From Asanoa ferruginea (GTDB taxonomy: Bacteria; Actinomycetota; Actinomycetes; Mycobacteriales; Micromonosporaceae), in the NCBI RefSeq assembly GCF_003387075.1, contig NZ_QUMQ01000001.1, positions 5,766,001-5,830,000 of the forward strand: a stretch of DNA of 64,000 nt, in the 5' to 3' direction. The notes under the pieces are model-generated. The model searched no databases and had not been told where the DNA came from. It saw nothing but the letters and a program-made list of their open reading frames with translations. Below, in pieces: positions 43,471 through 52,021 of this stretch. The position numbers were made by a program, and so were the translations under genes. Within the stretch, counting starts at the first letter, position 1. Every line of letters begins with the position of its first letter.

Positions 43471-44471
43471 CCGCTCCCGCGGTCGACGTGGAGAAGCTGG
43501 CCGCCGGCGTGCGGGCCGGGGCCACCGCATCGGTCGCTCGGGCGATCACCCTGGTCGAGTCGACGCGGCAGGACCATCGGGCTCGCGCCCAGGAGCTGCT
43601 GACGCTGCTGATGCCCGACGCCGGTGGCGCGCGGCGGCTCGGTGTCAGCGGCGTGCCCGGCGTCGGGAAGTCCACCTTCATCGACGCGCTCGGTAGCCAG
43701 CTCACCGGCGCCGGCCACCGGGTCGCCGTGCTCGCCGTCGACCCCTCGTCGACCCGCAGCGGCGGCAGCATCCTCGGCGACAAGACCCGGATGGCGCGGC
43801 TGGCCGTCGACGAGGCCGCGTTCGTCCGCCCGTCGCCGACCGCCGGCACGCTCGGCGGCGTCGCCAACGCCACCCGCGAGGCGATCGTCGTCGTCGAGGC
43901 GGCCGGCTATGACGTGGTCATCGTCGAGACGGTCGGCGTCGGCCAGTCCGAGGTCACCGTCGCCGAGATGGTCGACACGTTCCTGTTGCTCACGCTCGCC
44001 CGCACCGGCGACCAGCTCCAGGGCATCAAGAAGGGCGTGCTCGAACTCGCCGACGTCATCGCGGTCAACAAGGCCGACGGTCCACATGCGACCGAAGCGG
44101 CCAAGGCGGCCCGCGAGCTGTCCTCGGCGCTGCGGCTGCTGAGACAACCCGACGACGCCTGGCAACCGCCCGTGCTCACCTGCAGCGGCCTCGATGGTGA
44201 CGGCATCGCCGAGCTGTGGGAACAGGTCGGCCGGCACCACGAATGGCTGGCCGCTTCCGGCGACCTCGACCGGCGCCGAGGTGCGCAGCAGGTGGCCTGG
44301 ATGTGGTCGACGATAAGGGCGCGACTGCTCGACCAACTGCGCCACCACGCCGACGTCGCCACCCTCGCACCCGCCCTGGAAGCCAAGGTCCGCGACGGCG
44401 GCCTCACCCCGGCCGCAGCCGCCGACGAGATCCTCGCGGTCTTCACGAAGCCGGGCCACCCTGTCCCATAG
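43467..44471 (+). CDS. meaB: MeaB, methylmalonyl-CoA mutase-associated GTPase chaperone
   Basis: 334 residues from ATG 43467, which lies at the end of the second 63-base repeat. G3E-family P-loop GTPase: Walker A is GVPGVGKST, the Mg/switch region has DPSSTRSGG and ETVGVGQSE, and the base-specificity motif is NKADG. It protects and reloads the B12 cofactor of MutB. The C-terminal dimerisation helix region (LLDQLRHHADVATLAPALEAKV) is intact. Its position directly after mutAB fits this role. Confidence 0.95.
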   Translation: MTAPAVDVEKLAAGVRAGATASVARAITLVESTRQDHRARAQELLTLLMPDAGGARRLGVSGVPGVGKSTFIDALGSQLTGAGHRVAVLAVDPSSTRSGGSILGDKTRMARLAVDEAAFVRPSPTAGTLGGVANATREAIVVVEAAGYDVVIVETVGVGQSEVTVAEMVDTFLLLTLARTGDQLQGIKKGVLELADVIAVNKADGPHATEAAKAARELSSALRLLRQPDDAWQPPVLTCSGLDGDGIAELWEQVGRHHEWLAASGDLDRRRGAQQVAWMWSTIRARLLDQLRHHADVATLAPALEAKVRDGGLTPAAAADEILAVFTKPGHPVP

Positions 44472-44483
44472 CCACCTACCCAG

Positions 44484-45869
44484 TTACTCCATCGCGTAGG
44501 GCGCGAACCGGGACCGGCCCGGATCTGCACGCAGCGACGCTCCGATCGCCGGGAACGCCCGTTGCGGGCACGCCGGGCGTTCGCAGACCTTGCAACCGGG
44601 CCCGATCGGTGTTCGGGCGGCGGGGTTGTTGAGGTCGAGACCGTCGGCATAAACCAGCCGCGACGCGTGCCGCAGGTCGCAGCCGAGCCCGATCGCGAAG
44701 GCCTGGGTGGGCGAACCGTAGCCGCCGGTGTGCCGGGACACCGTGCGGGCCACCCACAGATATCCCCGCCCGTCCGGCATCTCCGCGAGCTGCGCGCGAA
44801 TCGTGCCCGGCTCCGCGAACGCGGCGTAGATATTCCACAGTGGACACGAACCGCCCACCTTGGAGAAGTGGAAGTCGGTCGCCGACTGCCGCTTGGAGAT
44901 GTTGCCCGCACGGTCGACCCGCACGAAGAAGAACGGCACGCCCCGGGCCTGCGGCCGTTGCAGCGTGCTGAGCCGGTGCGCGATGGTCTCGAAACCGACC
45001 CGGAACCGCCGCCGCAGCAGGTCGATGTCGTAGCGCAGCTCCTCGGCCGCGTCCCGGAACTGTTGGTAGGGCAGGATCGTCGCGCCGGCGAAATAGCTGG
45101 ACAGCCCGATCCGGGCCAACTTCCTGGTGTCGTCGTCGACCAAGTCCGCGTCCGCGACGATCCGGTCGATCTCGTCTGCCGCCTCGATGGTGGCCAGGTG
45201 GGCCGCGAGCTGGAACGCCCGCTGACCGGGCGACAGCAGGGGCGACAACGACAGCGTCCGGGTCCCCGGGTCGAAGCGGCGCTTGAGCTCGGCGCCGTCC
45301 CCCTCCGGCAACTCCTCGACACCGATCCGGTGCCGGTCGGCCAGATAGGCGACCAGCTCGCGCGTGGTCAGGCCGGCCCGGGCGAACAGCGCCTCGGCCG
45401 CGGTGTCGAGCAGGTCGAAGTAGTTGCGGTTGGCATAGAACAGATCGCGGACCTCTTCGTACGCCGTCGGTGGTGCGCCAGAAAAGATCTGCCCGGCGAT
45501 CGACTCGCTGCGCGCCAGTTCGCGACGGTAGCGGCTGTGCAACTCGACGACGAAGCGGGCGACGGCCGGCATCGTGGTGGTCAGCTCGCGCGCCTCGGCG
45601 AGAGTGACCGGCTCGCCGGCGCCAGGGTCACCGAAGACGTCGCGCAGTTGCGCCACGAGCCGGTCGGCGGCTTCGGCGGAGAACTCCCGAGGATCGACGC
45701 CATACGCCGAAACCAGCCGCAACAGCACCGGGGAGGTCAGCGGCCGCTGATCGGACTCGATCTGGTTGACATAGCTGGCCGAGATACCGAGCGCCCGCGC
45801 GAGCGCGGCCTGGGTGAGCGCCCGCTGCTCGCGGAAGCGCCGCAGCCGAACGCCCATCCGCGGTGCCAC
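44484..45869 (-). CDS. PrpR/RamB-like short-chain acyl regulator
   Basis: 461 residues from GTG 45869 with AAGGAGGG upstream. The N-terminal XRE helix-turn-helix (about 8-62) reads RRFREQRALTQAALARALGIS and VNQIESDQRPLT. The middle IrrE/ImmA-like and DUF2083 regions (ILPYQQFRDAAEELRYDID) are typical of PrpR and RamB, which sense acyl-CoA and control the methylcitrate, glyoxylate and methylmalonyl routes. The C-terminus has Cys in GGSCPLW, GLGCDLR and GPGCKVCERPAC. Mycobacterial PrpR binds an iron-sulphur cluster through such cysteines. Convergent with meaB. Its likely targets are itself and mutAB. Confidence 0.88.
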   Translation of the reverse strand: MAPRMGVRLRRFREQRALTQAALARALGISASYVNQIESDQRPLTSPVLLRLVSAYGVDPREFSAEAADRLVAQLRDVFGDPGAGEPVTLAEARELTTTMPAVARFVVELHSRYRRELARSESIAGQIFSGAPPTAYEEVRDLFYANRNYFDLLDTAAEALFARAGLTTRELVAYLADRHRIGVEELPEGDGAELKRRFDPGTRTLSLSPLLSPGQRAFQLAAHLATIEAADEIDRIVADADLVDDDTRKLARIGLSSYFAGATILPYQQFRDAAEELRYDIDLLRRRFRVGFETIAHRLSTLQRPQARGVPFFFVRVDRAGNISKRQSATDFHFSKVGGSCPLWNIYAAFAEPGTIRAQLAEMPDGRGYLWVARTVSRHTGGYGSPTQAFAIGLGCDLRHASRLVYADGLDLNNPAARTPIGPGCKVCERPACPQRAFPAIGASLRADPGRSRFAPYAME

Positions 45870-45879
45870 CGATCGCCCT

Positions 45880-45929
45880 CCTTCGCAACCAACACACGAC
45901 CTGACATGGGCCTGTGCGCGTTGTGAAGG
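45880..45929. promoter_or_regulatory. Inverted pair of CCTTYRCAAC sites before the PrpR-like gene
   Basis: CCTTCGCAACC at 45880-45890 is identical to the site at 39046 upstream of mutA. GTTGTGAAGG at 45920-45929 is an inverted near-copy. The first overlaps the ribosome-binding site of the regulator gene, so part of the match may reflect that. Confidence 0.4.
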
Positions 45930-45983
45930 CTAGCCGTCGGCGGCGGAGACACGGAAGGTGACGTGACCCACCGCGACACGCCG

Positions 45984-45999
45984 ACACATCATCTGGTGT
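45984..45999. promoter_or_regulatory. NrdR box 1
   Basis: ACACATCATCTGGTGT fits the NrdR consensus ACACWATATATWGTGT with perfect outer arms. It is exactly 32 bases, about three helical turns, from box 2, the usual spacing of paired NrdR sites. Confidence 0.75.
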
Positions 46000-46027
46000 T
46001 GGTGTTTCGCAGTGGCACCCATATATG
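45999..46027 (+). promoter_or_regulatory. Predicted nrdAB promoter
   Basis: A -35 element TTGGTG (45999-46004) and a -10 element TATATG (46022-46027) are 17 bases apart. The -10 lies inside NrdR box 2, so NrdR binding would block RNA polymerase. Confidence 0.5.
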
Positions 46028-46031
46028 GTGT
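46016..46031. promoter_or_regulatory. NrdR box 2
   Basis: CACCCATATATGGTGT has a perfect CCATATATGG core and a consensus right half (ATATxGGTGT). It overlaps the predicted -10 element of nrdAB. Confidence 0.78.
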
Positions 46032-46039
46032 CTCTCGCA

Positions 46040-46222
46040 GCTGGTTCGCCCCGCAAGGGTCGAGGCAACAGGGAACCCGGTGTGAAACCGGGACTGCCCC
46101 GCAGCGGTGAGTGGGAACGACCGCCGTCAACGAAGCACTGGGCCCGGGCCTGGGAAGCGACGGTCAGTAGGAAGCGCCGGCAACGCCGCCGGTGACGCCC
46201 GCGAGTCCGAAGACCTGCCAGC
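46040..46222 (+). ncRNA. Cobalamin riboswitch upstream of nrdA
   Basis: The RNA has the conserved cobalamin aptamer blocks in order: GGGAACCCGGTGTGAAACCGG, in its usual place after a GC-rich P1/P2 part, then GACTGCCCCGCAGCGGT, the long P6-P10 region with AAGCACTGG and CCTGGGAAG, and the 3' B12 box GCGAGTCCGAAGACCTGCC. It sits between the nrd promoter and the nrdA start, leaving about 130 bases for an expression platform. Binding of adenosylcobalamin should lower class Ia reductase expression, as known for Streptomyces nrdABS, so that a B12-dependent class II enzyme is used when B12 is present. Confidence 0.95.
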
Positions 46223-46352
46223 GCGCCGCACGCCAACCGCGTGTGGCGGTCGAAGGCCGCGTGGGACGGTCGACGCCGAAGGCTGGCCCGGACAGGGCCG
46301 GCGGCGTCTCCCTGCGCGTCCGACGACCATCTGGGCGTGAGGAGGGGGACCG

Positions 46353-48722
46353 ATGACGGTCACGCAGGAAAAGACGGCCGTGCCGGAGCAGCGCCGGCAC
46401 GTGATGCAGGTGCGCAAGCGCAACGGCGATCTGGAAGCGGTCGACGTCAACAAGATCGTCAGAGCCGTCGAGCGCTGGGTGGGCGACCTCGACGAGGTTG
46501 ACCCGATGCGGGTGGCGACCAAGACGATCAGCGGGCTCTACGACGGTGCCACCACCGCCGAGCTCGACAAGCTGTCGATCCAGACCGCCGCCGAGCTGAT
46601 CGGCGAGGAGCCGCAGTATTCGCGGCTGGCCGCGCGGTTGCTGGCCGCCTATGTGGACAAAGAGGTGCGCGGCCAGGGTGTCGCGAGCTTCAGCCAGTCG
46701 ATCCGCTACGCCTTTGACCAGGGGCTGATCGGCGACGAGACCGCCGCGTTCGTCGCCGCCAACGCGCGCAAGCTGGACGACGCCGTCGACCCGGCCGGTG
46801 ACCAGCGCTTCGAATACTTCGGCCTGCGTACGGTCGCCGACCGCTATCTGCTCCGCCACCCGCAGACCCGCCTCAATGTCGAGACCCCGCAGTATTGGCT
46901 GCTGCGCGTCGCGTGTGGCCTGTCCACCACGCCGGCCGAGGCGATCGGGTTCTACCGCCTGATGTCGAGCCTGGCCTACCTGCCCAGCTCGCCGACACTG
47001 TTCAACTCGGGCACCCGGCACACCCAGATGTCGTCGTGCTTCCTGGTCGACTCGCCGCGCGACGAGCTCGACTCCATCTACGAGCGCTACCACCAGGTGG
47101 CGAAGCTCTCGAAGTTTTCCGGCGGGATCGGCATTTCGTGGAGCAGGGTGCGCGGCCGGGGCGCGCTGATCCGGGGCACCAACGGCAAGTCCAACGGGAT
47201 CGTGCCGTTCCTGAAGACCCTCGACGCCGGCGTCGCCGCGGTCAACCAGGGCGGCCGGCGCAAGGGCGCCGCGTGCGTCTACCTCGAGCCGTGGCACCCC
47301 GACGTCGAGGAGTTCCTGGAGCTGCGCGACAACACCGGTGAGGACTCCCGGCGTACGCACAACCTCAACCTCGCCAACTGGATCCCCGACGAGTTCATGC
47401 GCCGCGTCGAGGCCGACGAGGACTGGTCGCTGATCGACCCATCCGACGCGCCGGAGCTGCCCGACCTGTTCGGCGAGGCGTTCGACGACGCCTACCGGGC
47501 CGCCGAGAAGAAGGCCGTCAAGACGGTCAAGGCCCGCGACCTCTACGGCCGGATGATGCGCACGCTCGCGCAGACCGGCAACGGCTGGATCACCTTCAAG
47601 GACCGGTCGAACGAGCTGTCCAATCAGACCGGCGCGCCGGGCAACAGCATCCACCTGTCCAACCTGTGCACCGAGATCCTCGAGGTCAACTCCGACGAGG
47701 AGACCGCGGTCTGCAACCTCGGCTCGATCAACGTGGGCGCCCACCTCGACGCCGATGGGATCGACTGGGAGCGGCTGCGCGCCACGGTCCGCACCGCGGT
47801 GGTGTTCCTCGACCGGGTCATCGACATCAACTACTACCCGTCGGCGCAGGCGGCGGCGTCGAACCCGCGCTGGCGTCCGGTCGGCCTCGGGCTGATGGGC
47901 CTGCAGGACGTGTTCTTCGCGCGGCGGCTGCCGTTCGACTCCGACGCGGCCAAGGAGCTGTCGACCCGGATCCAGGAGGAGATCCTGCTGACCGCGCTGG
48001 AGACCTCCGCCGGCCTGGCCGAGGAGTTCGGCGCGCACCCGGCCTTCGCGGAGACCCGCGCGGCGCAGGGCGACCTGCACCCGGACCTGTGGGGCGCGAC
48101 GCCCACCCAGACCGAGCGGTGGGCGGCCTTGAAAACGCGGATCGCGGCGAACGGCTTGCGCAACTCGCTGCTGGTCGCGATCGCGCCGACGGCCACCATC
48201 GCGTCGATCGCCGGCTGCTACGAGTGCATCGAGCCGCAGGTGTCCAACCTCTTCAAGCGCGAGACCATTTCCGGCGAGTTCATGCAGATCAACACCTATC
48301 TGGTACGTGAACTGAAGGCGCTCGGCCTGTGGACCGCACCGATCCGCGAGCGGATCAAGCGCGCCGAAGGCTCGGTGCAGGACATCGCCGAACTGCCGGC
48401 CGACGTCCGCGACCTGTTCCGCACCGCGTGGGAGTTGCCGCAGCGGGCGCTGATCGACCTGGCCGCCGCCCGGGCGCCCTTCATCGACCAGTCGCAGTCG
48501 CTCAACCTGTTCCTGAGCGCGCCGACCATCGGCAAGCTCTCCTCGATGTATCTCTACGCCTGGAAAGCCGGGCTGAAGACCACCTATTACCTCCGGTCGC
48601 GCCCCGCGACCCGGATTCAGCAGGCCACCGTGGCGATCACGACGCTGCCGACCGTCGTCACCGATGCCGAGGCGTTGGCCTGCTCCCTGGAAAACCCCGA
48701 AAGCTGCGAGGCCTGCCAGTGA
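46353..48722 (+). CDS. nrdA: Ribonucleoside-diphosphate reductase class Ia, alpha subunit
   Basis: 789 residues from ATG 46353 with GAGGGGG before it. It reduces ribonucleotides to deoxyribonucleotides with NrdB. An N-terminal ATP-cone (about 18-110; VRKRNGDLEAVDVNKIVRAVE) gives overall activity control. The catalytic residues are Cys in MSSCFLVDS, Asn/Cys/Glu in SNLCTEIL, Cys in TAVCNLGS and the Tyr pair in KTTYYLRS. The C-terminal redox pair is CEAC. Its stop overlaps the nrdB GTG. It is controlled at two levels: NrdR boxes at the promoter and a cobalamin riboswitch in the leader. Confidence 0.95.
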   Translation: MTVTQEKTAVPEQRRHVMQVRKRNGDLEAVDVNKIVRAVERWVGDLDEVDPMRVATKTISGLYDGATTAELDKLSIQTAAELIGEEPQYSRLAARLLAAYVDKEVRGQGVASFSQSIRYAFDQGLIGDETAAFVAANARKLDDAVDPAGDQRFEYFGLRTVADRYLLRHPQTRLNVETPQYWLLRVACGLSTTPAEAIGFYRLMSSLAYLPSSPTLFNSGTRHTQMSSCFLVDSPRDELDSIYERYHQVAKLSKFSGGIGISWSRVRGRGALIRGTNGKSNGIVPFLKTLDAGVAAVNQGGRRKGAACVYLEPWHPDVEEFLELRDNTGEDSRRTHNLNLANWIPDEFMRRVEADEDWSLIDPSDAPELPDLFGEAFDDAYRAAEKKAVKTVKARDLYGRMMRTLAQTGNGWITFKDRSNELSNQTGAPGNSIHLSNLCTEILEVNSDEETAVCNLGSINVGAHLDADGIDWERLRATVRTAVVFLDRVIDINYYPSAQAAASNPRWRPVGLGLMGLQDVFFARRLPFDSDAAKELSTRIQEEILLTALETSAGLAEEFGAHPAFAETRAAQGDLHPDLWGATPTQTERWAALKTRIAANGLRNSLLVAIAPTATIASIAGCYECIEPQVSNLFKRETISGEFMQINTYLVRELKALGLWTAPIRERIKRAEGSVQDIAELPADVRDLFRTAWELPQRALIDLAAARAPFIDQSQSLNLFLSAPTIGKLSSMYLYAWKAGLKTTYYLRSRPATRIQQATVAITTLPTVVTDAEALACSLENPESCEACQ

Positions 48723-49717
48723 CTCTGCTCGACCCCGGTATGGATCTGACCCTGCGACCCATGCGCTACCCGGCGTTCTTCGACCGCTTCAGGGACGCCA
48801 TCAAGAACACCTGGACGGTTGAAGAGGTCGACCTGCACACCGACCTCGCCGACCTGGCCAAGCTGTCACCGGCCGAGCGGCACCTGGTCTCGCGGCTGGT
48901 CGCCTTCTTCGCGACCGGTGACACGATCGTGGCCAACAACCTGGTGCTCAACCTCTACCAGCACGTCAACTCGCCCGAAGGGCGGCTCTACCTGTCGCGG
49001 CAGCTCTTCGAAGAAGCCGTACACGTGCAGTTTTATCTCAATCTGCTGGACACCTATGTGCCCGACGAGCAGGAGCGGTTCGAAGCGTTCGCCGCGGTGG
49101 AGAACATTCCGTCGATCCGGCGCAAGGCGGAGTTCTGTTTCCAGTGGATCGACTCGGTCTTCGCGTTGCGCGAGCTGAAGACCCGCGACGACCGCCGGGC
49201 GTTCCTGCTCAACCTGATCTGCTTCGCCGCCTGCATCGAGGGGCTGTTCTTCTACGGCGCTTTCGCGTACGTGTATTTCCTGCGCTCACGCGGGTTGCTG
49301 CACGGGCTGGCGTCGGGCACCAACTGGGTGTTCCGCGACGAGTCGATGCACATGGCGTTCGCGTTCGACGTGGTCGACGTCGTGCGCGCCGAGGAGCCGG
49401 ACCTCTTCGACGACGAGATGGCCGCGTCGGTGCGGCGGATGCTGGCCGAGGCGGTCGACTGCGAGGCGCAGTTCGCCGAGGATCTGCTGGGCGGGGGAGT
49501 GCCCGGCCTGTCCGCCACCGACATGCGCACCTATCTCGAGCACGTGGCCGACCGGCGGCTGGCCCAGCTCGGCCTGCCCGAGCTCTACGGCGCGAAGAAT
49601 CCGTTCGACTTCATGGCGTTGCAGGACGTGCAGGAGCTGTCGAACTTCTTCGAGCGCAAGGTTTCGGCCTATCAGGTCGGGGTGACCGGCTCGGTCACCT
49701 TCGACGACGATTTCTAG
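48719..49717 (+). CDS. nrdB: Ribonucleoside-diphosphate reductase class Ia, beta subunit
   Basis: 332 residues from GTG 48719 (GTGA overlap). It holds the diiron-tyrosyl radical. The ligand set is visible: Asp in ATGDTIVAN, Glu and His in EEAVHVQFY, Glu in CIEGLFFYG, and Glu/His in RDESMHMAF. The radical Tyr is four residues after the His in AVHVQFY, as in E. coli NrdB, so this is a class Ia rather than a Tyr-less class Ic subunit. No nrdS-like regulator follows; the next gene is on the other strand and overlaps by four bases at the stops. Confidence 0.95.
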   Translation: MTLLDPGMDLTLRPMRYPAFFDRFRDAIKNTWTVEEVDLHTDLADLAKLSPAERHLVSRLVAFFATGDTIVANNLVLNLYQHVNSPEGRLYLSRQLFEEAVHVQFYLNLLDTYVPDEQERFEAFAAVENIPSIRRKAEFCFQWIDSVFALRELKTRDDRRAFLLNLICFAACIEGLFFYGAFAYVYFLRSRGLLHGLASGTNWVFRDESMHMAFAFDVVDVVRAEEPDLFDDEMAASVRRMLAEAVDCEAQFAEDLLGGGVPGLSATDMRTYLEHVADRRLAQLGLPELYGAKNPFDFMALQDVQELSNFFERKVSAYQVGVTGSVTFDDDF

Positions 49718-50955
49718 TCGATCGGTTCGTTCTTGACCCTGCTGACGAGTGGGAGCGTGGCTTCGACGACGCGGTCCCACTCGTGGCAGGTGCCGGCGTC
49801 GAAGGTGGCGTCGCCGGTCGGGTGCCGGCGCTGCCGGGCGAAGACGCCGCTGCCGTAGTGGGTGCCGACCAGCAGGGTGGTCCGCTCCTCGCGCAGCGGG
49901 TCGTCGGCGGCGAGCGGGATGCCGCGCACCCGGCCGCCGGGGCTGAACGGCACGCCGTGGCCGATCAGGAAGACCTCGATGCCGCGGCTGGTCAGGAACG
50001 CGTAGGTGATCGGGCTGTCGGGGGCCAGGAAGCGCAGGTCGCCGATGTTGACGACCAGAATCGCCGGCCCAGTGGCGCGCGCCGCCTGTTCCTCGATGCC
50101 GGCCAACATCGCTTGGAGTTGGCTCGCGCTGGTCCGGTCCACCGGTTCGATCAGCGCGAGCACGTCGTAGGGCGTCGCCCGGGCGACCGGCCGCGGGCCC
50201 ACCCGGGCGAGCGGCTGGTCCGACGGGCGGATGTCGCGCGGCAGCGGTCCCGGCCGGCCGAACAGCCAACCCTGCGCGTACGTCGCGCCGAGCGAGCGCG
50301 CCACGTCGACGTGCTCGGGTCGCTCGACGCCCTCGGCCACGATCTGCGCACCGCGCCGGCGCGCGTCGTCGAGGACGGCGTTGACCACGTGCGAGTCGGG
50401 TGAGGTGCTCTGGATGATCGACCGGTCCAGCTTGATCACGTCGGGGTTGATCAGCGGCATCGCGGCCAGGCTGGCCGGGTCGACGCCGATGTCGTCGAGC
50501 GCGATCCGGGCGGTCTTGCGGCGGGCGTCGCCCACGGCGTCGAGCAACCCGGCGGGCCGGCGGGTGACGGCCTTCTCGGTGATCTCTATGACGACGTTGT
50601 TGTCGGCCATCAGCTCGGCGTACGCCGGAGCGACTCCGTCGGTTTCGTTGGTGAGGGTGTCCGGGTTGAGGTTGACGAACAGCGCCAGCCCGGGCATCGC
50701 CGCTTCGCGGAACGCCTCGGTCGCCGCCGTCGCGCACAGCTCGTCGAACTCGGCCGACCGGCCCGCTTCGGCGGCGGCCTCGAACAGCGCGGCCGGGGTG
50801 CGCAGCCGACCCTCGGGCCCGCGGGCGAACGCCTCGTAACCGACCGGTCGCTGGTCGACGAGGGAGACCACCGGCTGAAACTCCGGCTCGATCAGGTGCT
50901 CCCGCATGATGTCGTCGAACTCTTCGTCGGGTGGCAGCTCAACCTCGAAGCCCAT
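49714..50955 (-). CDS. EAL-domain cyclic-di-GMP phosphodiesterase with C-terminal DICT domain
   Basis: About 413 residues from ATG 50955; a GTG at 50976 would add seven. An EAL domain (about 20-240) cleaves cyclic di-GMP. The motif is YEAFARG (EAL as EAF), but the metal and catalytic residues are kept: Asn in VNLNPDT, Glu in EITEKA, the Asp pair in LDDIG, Lys in IKLDRS, Glu in VAEGVE and Gln in AQGWL. The C-terminal half is a DICT-type sensor domain (TPYDVLALIEP, VVNIGDLRFLA, VRGIPLAADDPLREER) known to join EAL or GGDEF domains. No membrane segment was seen. Probably active in the cytosol. Confidence 0.85.
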   Translation of the reverse strand: MGFEVELPPDEEFDDIMREHLIEPEFQPVVSLVDQRPVGYEAFARGPEGRLRTPAALFEAAAEAGRSAEFDELCATAATEAFREAAMPGLALFVNLNPDTLTNETDGVAPAYAELMADNNVVIEITEKAVTRRPAGLLDAVGDARRKTARIALDDIGVDPASLAAMPLINPDVIKLDRSIIQSTSPDSHVVNAVLDDARRRGAQIVAEGVERPEHVDVARSLGATYAQGWLFGRPGPLPRDIRPSDQPLARVGPRPVARATPYDVLALIEPVDRTSASQLQAMLAGIEEQAARATGPAILVVNIGDLRFLAPDSPITYAFLTSRGIEVFLIGHGVPFSPGGRVRGIPLAADDPLREERTTLLVGTHYGSGVFARQRRHPTGDATFDAGTCHEWDRVVEATLPLVSRVKNEPID

Positions 50956-51034
50956 ACCTTCGAGCCTGCTCGGCACGGTCGCCGGATAGCCACCGAATCG
51001 ACCGAACCGAATCCTCTGATATCGCGATCAAACG

Positions 51035-51889
51035 CTAAGGAGGCGACATTTCGGTCGGGGCTCGCCGGAAATGCCGGCGATACTCGCGCGGGCTCATGCC
51101 GGTCTGGGCGCGGAACCGGCGGTTGAAGTGGGACAGGTTGGGATAGCCGCTGGCGACCGCGATCGCGCTGACCGCCGCGTCCGACTCGAGCAGCCGCCGC
51201 GCCGCCTCGGCCAACCGCACGTCGTTGACGTAGTCGGTGAACGTGCGGCCGACCTGCCGCCGGAAGAACCGGCTGAACGCGTCGGGCGTCATCGCGACCA
51301 ACTCGGCGGCCCGGCCGACCGAGACCTCGTCGGCGTAGTCGCGGCGGATCATCCCGATCACCCGGTCGAGCCGGCCCCGGGCGGTGGCGTCGACCCCGGT
51401 CACCAGCGACCGGGTCGCGAGGGTCTCGGCGGGCTGCTCGGCCAGCGACACCAGGATGTCGAGCAGCGCGAGGGTGCGCCGGGCGGGTCGCAGGCCGGCG
51501 ATCGCCACCATCGCGCCGGCCGCGGCCTCGGCGCCCGCGCCGCTGAAAGCCAGCCCGTGCCGTGCGGCGGCGAGCATCCGGGCCGTGCCGTGGAACTCGG
51601 GGCGCTCGAAGAACGCGTCGTGCTGGAACTGGAGGGTCACCGCCTCGTGCCAGCCGGCCGCCGCCGACTCCCAGGTGTGCGGCGTGTCGCCGCCGACCAG
51701 CACGAGGTCGCCCGGGCCGTAGTCGGCGACCCGGTCACCCACATACCGGCGGCCTTCGCCGGCCACGATCAGGGTGAGCTCGTACTCCGGGTGGTAGTGC
51801 CAGTCGAAGCCGAAGCGGGGCTCCGCGCGGACGCCGAGGTGCCACGACTGTGTCGGCGACGACGGGATCCGTTCCAGGGACGGACGCAT
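51035..51889 (-). CDS. AraC family regulator with cupin sensor domain
   Basis: 284 residues from ATG 51889. The N-terminal cupin (FDWHYHPEYELTLIVAGEGRR, then YGPGDLVLVGGDTPHTW) may bind a small ligand or metal. The C-terminal AraC DNA-binding domain has VGRAAELVAMTPDAFSRFFR, then VASGYPNLSHFNRRFRAQTG and SPREYRR. It diverges from the phytanoyl-CoA dioxygenase-family gene and is the likely regulator of it. The metabolite is unknown. Confidence 0.9.
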   Translation of the reverse strand: MRPSLERIPSSPTQSWHLGVRAEPRFGFDWHYHPEYELTLIVAGEGRRYVGDRVADYGPGDLVLVGGDTPHTWESAAAGWHEAVTLQFQHDAFFERPEFHGTARMLAAARHGLAFSGAGAEAAAGAMVAIAGLRPARRTLALLDILVSLAEQPAETLATRSLVTGVDATARGRLDRVIGMIRRDYADEVSVGRAAELVAMTPDAFSRFFRRQVGRTFTDYVNDVRLAEAARRLLESDAAVSAIAVASGYPNLSHFNRRFRAQTGMSPREYRRHFRRAPTEMSPP

Positions 51890-52021
51890 ACGCTGCCGGC
51901 CGCCTTTCTCTGCGATGCGACCTGGGTCGGTCGGCAGAGTACCGGCACCGGCCGCCCCAGTCGTGGCGCGGCGCAGCCCGCGACGCCGACACTGGTCGGC
52001 AACCGCTGATGGGAGGCTTCG

